From NCBI GenBank assembly GCA_021781315.1, contig JAJXXB010000083.1, positions 1-8,005 on the forward strand: a stretch of DNA of 8,005 nucleotides. Direction: 5' to 3'. This document shows, one piece after another, positions 1 to 6,042 of this stretch. Source of the stretch: Actinomycetes bacterium. Its GTDB lineage: Bacteria > Actinomycetota > Acidimicrobiia > Acidimicrobiales > RAAP-2. Every line of letters begins with the position of its first letter. The stretch's first letter is position 1. Under the pieces are notes generated by a model that did no database searches, was not told the origin of the DNA, and saw only the letters and a list, made by a program, of their open reading frames with translations. The translations under genes were made by a program, and so were the position numbers.

Positions 1-511
1 GCATTTCGATGTGTACGAAGGTGCGCCAGCGCGGCGCGCCGTAGACGCGCGCCAGGTTGATCAGGTCCGCATCCACGTGGCTGAGCCCGTCGACCACGTT
101 CACCGTCACGGGAAAGAACACGATCCAGGCGACGATGACGATCTTGGGCATGATCGAAAAGCCCAGGATCAGCACCAGCGGCGAGGCCAGCGCGATGATC
201 GGCACGGCCTGGGAGAGCACGAGCACGGGATAGACCGAGCGCTGCAGCACCGGGATCTTGGCCATCACGACCCCGAGGAACACCCCGAGGAACGCGCCGA
301 TGAGAAAGCCGTAGACGGTCTCGCGGATCGTGCCCAGCGCCAGGGGCCAGATCGTCGACCAGTTCTGGGTGACCGACAGGATCGCCTGCCAGGGACGCGG
401 CGCGACGTAGGGCGCGACGTTGAATCCCACCACGATTCCCTGCCACAGGGCGAGCAGGAGAAGGAGCGACAGCACCGGTACGCCGACGTTGCGAAGAATC
501 TTGCGGGTCAC
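1..511 (-). CDS. NitT/TauT-type ABC transporter permease (partial, C-terminus beyond left edge)
   Basis: Inner-membrane subunit of an ABC importer. The first 170 residues are present. The GTG start at 511-509 overlaps the TGA of the ATPase gene (GTGA), implying translational coupling. Visible features are a first membrane helix around residues 11-30, a Trp-rich periplasmic-type stretch (PRPWQAIL, 38-45), hydrophobic helices around 65-84, 93-118 and 122-140, and the cytoplasmic coupling loop LINLARVYGAPRWR (150-163). That loop matches the EAA-loop pattern (…A…GA.RW..F..) through which BPD-type permeases contact their ATPase. The VDGLSHVD stretch before it is typical of the NitT/TauT (SsuC/TauC/ThiX-like) group. 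Substrates in this group include sulfonates, nitrate/cyanate and thiamine-pyrimidine precursors; the window does not say which applies. A substrate-binding protein gene may lie past the left edge. Family confidence is high, substrate unknown. Confidence 0.93.
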   Translation of the reverse strand, partial: MTRKILRNVGVPVLSLLLLLALWQGIVVGFNVAPYVAPRPWQAILSVTQNWSTIWPLALGTIRETVYGFLIGAFLGVFLGVVMAKIPVLQRSVYPVLVLSQAVPIIALASPLVLILGFSIMPKIVIVAWIVFFPVTVNVVDGLSHVDADLINLARVYGAPRWRTFVHIEM

Positions 512-1263
512 GACGCACCGCCGTGGAGCAGGTGCATGATCCGGCTCTTCAATTCGATGAACGCCGGATCGGTCAGGGTCTCCATGTCGCGCGGACGCGC
601 CAGCGGATTCGTGATGTCGGCCACCACGCGACCCGGGCGCGGCGACATCACGAGCACGCGGTCCGAGAGGAAGAGCGACTCGTCCACGTCGTGAGTGATG
701 AAGAGGACCGTGCGCCCGGTGTCGCGCCAGACCTGCAGGAGCCACTGCTGCATGTCGAGGCGGGTCTGGGCGTCGAGCGCGCCGAAGGGCTCGTCGAGCA
801 GTAGGAGGGGCTGGTGGGTGACGAGGGTGCGCATGAAGGCCACCCGCTGGCGCATCCCGCCCGAGAGGGCGCGCGGGTAGTGGCGCAAGAAGTCGCCCAG
901 TCCGTACTCGGTGGCCACCCGGCGGGCCTCGGCGCGATCGACGCTACTCACGCGCCGCGTCAGGCGCGCGGCCATCGTGATGTTGTCCTCCACCGTGCGC
1001 CAGGGCACCAGGAGGTCCTTTTGGAGCATGTAGCCCACGTGACCGGTCGCCCCGGTCACCGGCGCACCCTGGAGGCGGACCTCTCCGGCGTCGGGGGCGA
1101 GCAGACCCGCGATCACGTTGAAGAGCGTCGACTTGCCACATCCCGAGGGGCCCACGATGGCGACGAAGGAGCCCTCGTGGATCGTGAGCGACGTCTCAGC
1201 CAGCGCGGTGGCGTCGCCGAAGCGCTTGGTCACCCCGCGCAGTTCGAGCAGCGTGTTCTCCAC
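508..1263 (-). CDS. NitT/TauT-type ABC transporter ATP-binding protein
   Basis: Cytoplasmic ATPase, 251 residues, a normal length for the family, which energises the permease encoded immediately downstream. All nucleotide-binding motifs are intact: Walker A GPSGCGKST (38-46), Q-loop Gln81, signature LSGGMRQR (133-140), Walker B LLLLDEP (153-159) with catalytic Glu158, D-loop GALD (161-164) and switch His191. The short MLQKDLLVPWRTV segment after the Q-loop and the absence of a long C-terminal regulatory domain fit the SsuB/TauB/ThiZ-like subgroup rather than sugar or iron importers. The GTG start at 1263 is chosen because the conserved LLELRGVTKRF opening follows directly. No strong Shine-Dalgarno sequence precedes it. 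It begins 34 bases after the upstream deacetylase gene ends, so co-transcription is likely. The imported compound cannot be inferred from the ATPase. Confidence 0.95.
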   Translation of the reverse strand: MENTLLELRGVTKRFGDATALAETSLTIHEGSFVAIVGPSGCGKSTLFNVIAGLLAPDAGEVRLQGAPVTGATGHVGYMLQKDLLVPWRTVEDNITMAARLTRRVSSVDRAEARRVATEYGLGDFLRHYPRALSGGMRQRVAFMRTLVTHQPLLLLDEPFGALDAQTRLDMQQWLLQVWRDTGRTVLFITHDVDESLFLSDRVLVMSPRPGRVVADITNPLARPRDMETLTDPAFIELKSRIMHLLHGGAS

Positions 1264-1297
1264 CGGACAAATCTACCGTGGGCGTCCTCGCCGCTCG

Positions 1298-2152
1298 CTA
1301 GCGATAGCCCACGAAGATGTCATCGGCCGCGCCCGAAAGTCCCAGCGGATTGCGGGCGCGCACGAACCACTCGCGCCCGCTCGTGCGCCGGAACTCCTCG
1401 CGGCCCTGGCGGATCCAGAACGAGTCACCGATCTGCGAGTGATGCGCGGCGAGCGCGTCGAACTTCGCGTCGGTCGCGCTCGAGACGTCCACCGTCACGG
1501 CGATCGCCTCGTCCGGGGTCGCCATGTCGATGCCCTCGGCCTCGTCGGCCGGGTCGGGCTCGCGCACGATCCCCTTGGCTTCGTCCTCGGCGCGGCGGCG
1601 CTTCTCCTCCTCGGCCCAGCGCGCCTCGTAGATCTTCATCACGCTCGCGGGGATCGCGTTGAAGTAGAGCGTGGGCTCGTAATCGAGCGCGGCAATCGCC
1701 GCGAGCGTGATGCGGTGGGCCTGGATGTGGTCGGGGTGTCCGTAGAAGCCGACCTCGTTATAGGTGACGACGACTTGGGGACGCTCCTCGGCCATCACCG
1801 CGGCGAGGCGCGCCGCGGCCTCGGCGACGTCGCTCGACCAGAAGGAACGCGGGTCGTCGTTCTGGGGCCAACCCATCATGCCCGAGTCGCGATATCCCAG
1901 GCGCACCAGGCGCGAGACCCCGAGGATGGCGACGGCCGCGTCGAGCTCGCCCTCGCGCAGCGCGGCGACCTCGTCAGCGTCGTGTCCGTCGTCGCCGGGC
2001 TTCACGCCGCCCGGGGCGTCGCCGTACTCGCCGTTGGTGCACGTCACGAGTACCGTGCGCACACCCTGGTCCGCGAGGACTCGCAAGAGCCCCCCGGTCG
2101 AGCTGGCCTCGTCGTCGGGATGGGCGTGGACCGCCATGAAGGTGAGCGTCAT
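1298..2152 (-). CDS. PIG-L/LmbE family zinc deacetylase, MshB/Mca-like (second of tandem pair)
   Basis: Predicted cytosolic zinc amidohydrolase of 284 residues. The N-terminal MAVHAHPDDE (6-15) carries the AHPDDE motif, and the second motif is YNEVGFYGHPDH (131-142). By comparison with MshB, zinc ligands would be His11, Asp14 and His142, with Asp13 as general base. Shared family patches are VTCTNGEYG (36-44), DSGMMGWPQN (89-98) and HHSQI (237-241). Relatives deacetylate GlcNAc-inositol in mycothiol synthesis (MshB) or cleave mycothiol S-conjugates (Mca); I cannot decide between these or another N-acyl substrate. The ATG at 2152 overlaps the stop of the preceding paralogue (ATGA), so translation is probably coupled. 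A longer reading frame runs through this gene from further upstream, but that part is a shadow of the paralogue. A highly charged stretch (about 176-210, many Glu/Arg/Lys) makes the central loop longer than in the paralogue. Confidence 0.9.
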   Translation of the reverse strand: MTLTFMAVHAHPDDEASSTGGLLRVLADQGVRTVLVTCTNGEYGDAPGGVKPGDDGHDADEVAALREGELDAAVAILGVSRLVRLGYRDSGMMGWPQNDDPRSFWSSDVAEAAARLAAVMAEERPQVVVTYNEVGFYGHPDHIQAHRITLAAIAALDYEPTLYFNAIPASVMKIYEARWAEEEKRRRAEDEAKGIVREPDPADEAEGIDMATPDEAIAVTVDVSSATDAKFDALAAHHSQIGDSFWIRQGREEFRRTSGREWFVRARNPLGLSGAADDIFVGYR

Positions 2153-2964
2153 GACAGACCCCCGAAGAGGTCGCTCTCGTCGCCCGCGGCGTCGTGGCGC
2201 GTCCACGCGCGCTGGTAGTACTCGGTGCCAAAGAGCGTGAGAAACAACGAGCGGTCCATCGAGACGAGATCCGCGTTGTCGATCTGGGTCGCGTGCGCGG
2301 CGATGGCGGCCTGCTTCACGTCGACGTAGTCGGTCACGTCGAGAGTCGTGGCCACCAGGTCGTCGGCCACGCCGATGCCCGCGTCGAGGACCCACGCCGG
2401 CAGGAAGATCTCGAGCTCGTGGGCGTCGGGCACGAAGCCGCGCAGCACACTCTGGGGCACGATCGGGTAGTAGAGGCGCTCGGGGGCCGTGGCGAGTTCG
2501 ATCGCGCGGCGCGTCACGCGGTTGGCCATCACGTGGTCGGGGTGGCCGTAGAAGCCGTTCTCGTCGTAGGTGAGAACCACGCTCGCCTTCACGTCGTCCA
2601 AGAGACTGGCGACGACCGCGGCCGTTGCCTCGACGTCGCAGTTGGCGAAGGCGTTGGCCGCGTGGTTCTGGGGCCAGCCCGCCATGCCCGAATCGTCGAA
2701 TCCCAGGTTGACGAGTCGTTCGTAGCCCACCAGGCGTGCGGCCACCTGCAGTTCGCCCGCGCGGGTCGCGGCGGTGGCGAGAGTGTCGTGGTCGGGGTCG
2801 TCGCCGGCGCGTCCCGCCGGGTCGATCCCGAACTGGCCGTTGGTGCAGGTCACGAGGACCACGCGATAGCCGAGCGCCGCGTAGTGCGACGTGGCCCCGC
2901 CGGTGAAGAGGGCCTCGTCGTCGGGGTGGGCATGGACGCACACGAGGGTGGGGGTATCGGTCAC
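2149..2964 (-). CDS. PIG-L/LmbE family zinc deacetylase, MshB/Mca-like (first of tandem pair)
   Basis: Predicted cytosolic zinc hydrolase of 271 residues, paralogous to the next gene. HAHPDDE (11-17) gives zinc ligands His13 and Asp16 with general base Asp15, the same numbering as in MshB. The second motif YDENGFYGHPDH (133-144) supplies the third ligand His144 and a conserved His141. VTCTNGQFG (38-46), DSGMAGWPQN (91-100) and HATQI near residue 224 are shared with the paralogue. The family removes acetyl or other acyl groups from amino-sugar conjugates, and in actinobacteria MshB and Mca act on mycothiol intermediates or adducts. Which substrate applies here is not determinable. The GTG start at 2964 places the catalytic motif at the usual distance from the N-terminus and lies 9 bases after the NRAMP stop codon, so the genes are probably co-transcribed. 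There is only a weak ribosome site (GTGGG). Confidence 0.9.
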   Translation of the reverse strand: MTDTPTLVCVHAHPDDEALFTGGATSHYAALGYRVVLVTCTNGQFGIDPAGRAGDDPDHDTLATAATRAGELQVAARLVGYERLVNLGFDDSGMAGWPQNHAANAFANCDVEATAAVVASLLDDVKASVVLTYDENGFYGHPDHVMANRVTRRAIELATAPERLYYPIVPQSVLRGFVPDAHELEIFLPAWVLDAGIGVADDLVATTLDVTDYVDVKQAAIAAHATQIDNADLVSMDRSLFLTLFGTEYYQRAWTRHDAAGDESDLFGGLS

Positions 2965-2973
2965 CCCACGAGA

Positions 2974-4557
2974 CTAGGAGGACGCGAGTTGGATGATTCG
3001 CACGACGAGCAGAGTGCCGGCGACCGCTAGGTACGTCCCGTTGGCGCCGAGCAGCACCCGGCGCGCCCGCGACGGGGCCGGCGCTTCCAGCAGGGCTAGG
3101 CGCGGCATGCGCCAGTCGAGGCGCGAGACCGCGTAGTCCGGTCGAGGGCCCATGCGGCGCAGCCCGATCGGAAGTCCCACCGCCAGGCCCAGCGCGGTCA
3201 GCCCGCCGAGCACCTCCAGGAGTGGGATGACCGGCGCCGAGGGAAAGAGGGTCGAGATCATCATCACGACCGAGAGCACGACGAGGACGCCCACGATGAC
3301 GACGGCGATCGCGTTGAGCCAGCGCGGATTGGTCCAGGGACCTAACGCGGCGCGGTCGTTGGCGAGCAGCAGCACGATGATCGAGGTGCTCGGCAGCATG
3401 AGACCGCTCATGGCCTGCACCGCGAGCGTGATGATCCCGAGCGGCGCCCCCGGCAGCAGCGTCACGGTGCCGGCGACCACAAGCAGGCCCGCGAACACTC
3501 CGTAGAAGCCCTTGGCCTCTCGCAGGGGGACGTTGAGTCCCTGATTGAACCGGTTGGAGAGGTCACCGATCGCGTAGCTGCTGGCGAGCGTCACTGTCGC
3601 GGCGCCCACCACCGAGGCGTTGAGCAGGATGACCGCGAAGAACGTGCCCGCGCCGTGGCCGACGTGGCGGCCCAGTCCCCGGGCGACGTCGAGGGCGTTG
3701 ACGTAGGCGTTCGTCCCGCCGTGGTGCGAGAGGCCGGCCGCGGTGGTGGCGATGAGCGACGCGGCCACGATCACCACGACGAAGGAGCCGATGACCGTGT
3801 CGGCGCGCTCGTAGTTGATCCAGCGCGGGGAGATCTTCTTGTCCACGATGTTGCTCTCTTGGAAGAAGAGCTGCCAGGGCGCGACGGTGGTGCCGATGAT
3901 CGAGATGATCAAGAGGACGCTCGCCGACGACGCCCCGCCGCGGATGCCCGGGACCGTGAGTCCGTGGGCGAGCGACGCCGTCGCTACGTGCACGCGCAGG
4001 ACCAGCGGCACCACGACCACATTCGTGGCGACGAAGAGCATCATGAACCGCTCCCACCGACGAAACGACCCCGTCGCGGTGACGGCGAACAGCGCGACGA
4101 CCGCGACCGGAACCGAGACGTAGGGCGAGACGCCGAGGTAGGTCATCGAGAGCGAGATGCCGATGAACTCGGTGATGATGATGAGGAAGTTGAGCAGCAG
4201 GATCGAGCCGATCGACACGTTGCCCCAGCGGCGACCCACGCGCTCGCGGATCAGTCGACCGTGGCCCACGCCGGTCACCGCGCCGAGGCGCACCACCATC
4301 TCCTGATTGACGATGAGGACCGGGATCAGCAGCGGCAGCGTCCACAGCAGCGAGTAGCCGAAATTCTGGCCGGCCTGGGCGTAGGTGGAGACGCCCCCGG
4401 CGTCGTTGTCGCCGACCATCACGATGAGACCCGGCCCGATGATGGCCAGCAGCGTCAGCAGGCGTGCCCGAGCACCACGACGCTCGCCCACGTCGTGGCC
4501 GGCGATGGTCCCGAAGGCGCCGCTGATCTGATTGTCGGAAACGTGTTCGCGGGACAT
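2974..4557 (-). CDS. NRAMP (SLC11)-family divalent cation transporter with altered metal-site motifs, candidate Mg2+ transporter
   Basis: Integral membrane transporter of 527 residues with about 12 hydrophobic helices (first at about 36-58, last certain one at about 445-465, and a probable extra one at 500-523). The opening GPGLIVMV (41-48) and the following QAGQNFGYSLLW (61-72) align with NRAMP helices 1 and 2. The canonical helix-1 DPGN is D52-A-G-G55 here. The helix-6 MPHN is A226-P-W-Q229 (context GTTVAPWQLFFQES). Loss of the metal-binding Asn and of the Met thiolate that favours soft transition metals is expected for the NRAMP-related Mg2+ branch (NRMT) rather than MntH; substrate assignment is inference. 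The start is ATG 4557, not the in-frame GTG 30 bases earlier, because a near-perfect AAAGGAGGT precedes it. Its upstream neighbour encodes an MgtE-like soluble domain protein, supporting a Mg2+ role. Confidence 0.9.
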   Translation of the reverse strand: MSREHVSDNQISGAFGTIAGHDVGERRGARARLLTLLAIIGPGLIVMVGDNDAGGVSTYAQAGQNFGYSLLWTLPLLIPVLIVNQEMVVRLGAVTGVGHGRLIRERVGRRWGNVSIGSILLLNFLIIITEFIGISLSMTYLGVSPYVSVPVAVVALFAVTATGSFRRWERFMMLFVATNVVVVPLVLRVHVATASLAHGLTVPGIRGGASSASVLLIISIIGTTVAPWQLFFQESNIVDKKISPRWINYERADTVIGSFVVVIVAASLIATTAAGLSHHGGTNAYVNALDVARGLGRHVGHGAGTFFAVILLNASVVGAATVTLASSYAIGDLSNRFNQGLNVPLREAKGFYGVFAGLLVVAGTVTLLPGAPLGIITLAVQAMSGLMLPSTSIIVLLLANDRAALGPWTNPRWLNAIAVVIVGVLVVLSVVMMISTLFPSAPVIPLLEVLGGLTALGLAVGLPIGLRRMGPRPDYAVSRLDWRMPRLALLEAPAPSRARRVLLGANGTYLAVAGTLLVVRIIQLASS

Positions 4558-4716
4558 CGCCCACCTCCTTTCGGATCGTCGTGACACGCAGCCACGACCA
4601 CCAGGAGGCGCTAGTCGCCCAGAAGTTCGTGTCGCGGGTGCGTGAGTGAAGGAACCGGCAAGCCGGTACTCGGGGGTTTCAGACGGACCCCCTTAGAACG
4701 TGACCCGCGCGGCGCA
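4558..4716 (-). promoter_or_regulatory. Structured intercistronic leader, candidate riboswitch or cis-regulatory RNA
   Basis: This 159-base gap is long for this compact unit and can be folded by hand. An outer stem P1 pairs 4709-4703 (CGCGGGT) with 4639-4633 (ACCCGCG). Inside it, P2 pairs 4692-4687 (GGGGGT) with 4677-4672 (ACCCCC), and P3 pairs 4671-4668 (GAGT) with 4647-4644 (ACTC), continuing as ACCGG-CTTG-CCGGT (4667-4654) with a CUUG tetraloop. P2 and P3 abut without a spacer, so coaxial stacking is possible. Downstream, CGCCTCCT (4610-4603) can mask the Shine-Dalgarno, enclosing a hairpin GTCGTG/CACGAC (4598-4593 with 4583-4578). GGGCG (4620-4616) can instead capture CGCCT (4610-4606), giving two exclusive states. 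No clear TANNNT promoter is seen inside, so it is probably read through from the MgtE-like gene. It does not match my recollection of M-box, yybP-ykoY, NiCo or ydaO consensus sequences. GC-rich sequence folds easily by chance, so function is unproven. Confidence 0.5.
4563..4571 (-). promoter_or_regulatory. Strong Shine-Dalgarno site of the NRAMP gene
   Basis: AAAGGAGGT lies 5 bases before ATG 4557 and is by far the strongest ribosome site in the window. It fixes the start codon. The same bases can be masked by CGCCTCCT at 4610-4603 (eight pairs including one G-U), so access to it may be controlled. Confidence 0.85.
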
Positions 4717-5976
4717 CTACTCCTCCACCGCGCTCATGCCGAACTCGCGGCGCCAACCCTGGGGCAGCATCACCTCGAGCAGGTCGTCGACCGTGACGAC
4801 ACCGATCATCTGGCCGTGCTCCTCGTCGAGCACCGGCAGGACGGTGAGGTTGAAGTCGCTCATCTTGCGCGCCACCCGGTGCAGGTCCCAGTGGGGGTGC
4901 ACGTGGGTGAGGTGCGTGCGCGCGACGTTGATGGCTAGTTCGGACTCTCGCGATCGCACCAGCGTCGCGATGGGACAGGCCCCCAGGGGATGTCCCATCC
5001 AGTCGAGGACGAAGACCGTGTGCAGGGACTCCGTGGGAGCGCTCGAGCGACGAATTGCCTCGAGGGCTTCGCCGACAGTGGCGTCCTCGGCGACCGAAAC
5101 GTAGTCGAGGTTCATCAGACCGCCGGCGGTGTCGGCGTTGTAGGAGAGCAGGTTGCGCACGCGCACGCGCTGGCTCTCGGGCAGCTTCTCCAAGATCGGC
5201 ATGCGGCGCTCCTGGTCGATCTCGCTGATCAGGTCGGCCGCGTTGTCGGGCTCCATGCGAGCGAGCAGGCGCGCCGCGTCGACGTCGCTGCGGCCCTCCA
5301 AGAACTCGAGCTGATGGGTGGTGTCGAGCTCTTCGAAGACGTCGGCCTCGAGTTCGCGGTCCAGTCCCACCGCCTCGATGATCTCCTCGCCCTCCTCGTG
5401 GCTCGCCTGTTCGACGAGGTCGGCGATCTGGGCGGGGTGCAGTTTGGCCAACTTGCGATAGGGGATGCGCAGCCGCGCGGTCGGCACGTGGCTCACGAAG
5501 GGCTCGATCGAAGCGAAGTCGACCAGCGTGTCGGACTTGACGTGGCTCGCGATGCCGGGACCGAAGATCCGTCGCAGGAGCGGGCGACGCCCCGAATCGA
5601 CGCCGATCACCTCCCAGCGCCCGTTGACCTCGGCCAGTTCGATCTCGTTGGCGATGATCAAGCGCCCGCGCACCAGGTTGATCAGGTGACGCGCGAGCAG
5701 GTCCTCGGCGAGCAGGAGTTCACCTGGACGACGCTCGAAGCGGCGCAGGTCCACGCGCCGGCCCTGGAAGGTCACGCGCCCTTCGGCCAGGCCACCGATC
5801 TTCTTGATGGGGATGAAGAGGTCACGGCCCTCGATGCGAATGACCGCGCCCACGATCGGCGGGTGCGCGTCGTCGCCGAGGCGCGCGACCAGGTCCTGGA
5901 CGCGTCCAATCCGGTCGCCGGCCTGATCAAAGATGGGCCGGTGCAGGAACGTTGAGAGGTGAAAGATTTCGGCCAT
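4717..5976 (-). CDS. Soluble PRC-barrel / MgtE N-domain / CBS-pair protein, candidate Mg2+ sensor
   Basis: Predicted cytosolic protein of 419 residues. Residues about 8-75 look like a PRC-barrel (FHLSTFLHRPIFDQAGDRIGRVQDL…), with a second beta-rich part at about 95-140. Residues about 165-275 match the MgtE N-terminal superhelical domain (LHPAQIADLVEQ, MEPDNAADLISEID, KLPESQRVRVRNLL), joined by YNADTAGGLM (279-288) to two CBS repeats (about 289-345 and 350-405). In MgtE channels this N/CBS part binds Mg2+ and closes the pore; here the membrane domain is absent and the protein ends soon after CBS2. Since an NRAMP relative is encoded next, it may sense Mg2+ for that transporter, which is inference. 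ATG 5976 is preferred over TTG 5997 because GAGG lies 5 bases upstream and the barrel begins directly. The acidic patch EEGEEIIEAVGLDRELEADV (194-213) could bind cations. Confidence 0.88.
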   Translation of the reverse strand: MAEIFHLSTFLHRPIFDQAGDRIGRVQDLVARLGDDAHPPIVGAVIRIEGRDLFIPIKKIGGLAEGRVTFQGRRVDLRRFERRPGELLLAEDLLARHLINLVRGRLIIANEIELAEVNGRWEVIGVDSGRRPLLRRIFGPGIASHVKSDTLVDFASIEPFVSHVPTARLRIPYRKLAKLHPAQIADLVEQASHEEGEEIIEAVGLDRELEADVFEELDTTHQLEFLEGRSDVDAARLLARMEPDNAADLISEIDQERRMPILEKLPESQRVRVRNLLSYNADTAGGLMNLDYVSVAEDATVGEALEAIRRSSAPTESLHTVFVLDWMGHPLGACPIATLVRSRESELAINVARTHLTHVHPHWDLHRVARKMSDFNLTVLPVLDEEHGQMIGVVTVDDLLEVMLPQGWRREFGMSAVEE

Positions 5977-5996
5977 GAGAACCTCAAGACCTCCCA

Positions 5997-6002
5997 AGCC
6001 TA
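5997..6002 (-). promoter_or_regulatory. Possible -10 element for the MgtE-like gene
   Basis: On the minus strand TAGGCT fits the actinobacterial TANNNT pattern and ends 20 bases before ATG 5976. That leaves room for a short leader carrying GAGG. No convincing -35 is seen, and the 66-base gap to the threonine aldolase stop could equally be read through. Confidence 0.3.
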
Positions 6003-6042
6003 CTGTCCGGGCACCGACGGCGACCAGCGACGATGGTGACGA

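Noticed and set aside
1118..2218. Plus-strand open frame of 366 codons opposite the deacetylase region
   Set aside because: It crosses the end of one real gene and the whole of another on the opposite strand, and its composition is typical of an antisense shadow.
2149..2941. One long minus-strand reading frame joining this stretch to the deacetylase at 1298-2152 as a single 547-residue protein
   Set aside because: The N-terminal half is an Arg/Pro/Gly-rich shadow of the first deacetylase in another frame. The real second gene starts at ATG 2152, directly before its HAHPDDE motif.
3655..4584. Long plus-strand open frame opposite the NRAMP gene
   Set aside because: Asp/Arg/His-rich low-complexity product with no family features. 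Such antisense frames are expected in GC-rich coding DNA with strong third-position bias.
4558..4587. GTG at 4587 as the NRAMP start, adding ten residues
   Set aside because: The strong AAAGGAGGT lies downstream of that codon and 5 bases before ATG 4557. The added residues (SRRSERRWA) have no family support.
4654..4692. Intrinsic terminator after the MgtE-like gene (stems GGGGGT/ACCCCC and ACCGG/CCGGT)
   Set aside because: Neither stem is followed by a T tract on the minus strand, and both fit inside a larger closed structure before the NRAMP gene.
4990..5955. Long plus-strand open frame opposite the MgtE-like gene
   Set aside because: An antisense shadow of a gene with clear MgtE_N and CBS motifs; no domain or ribosome site of its own.
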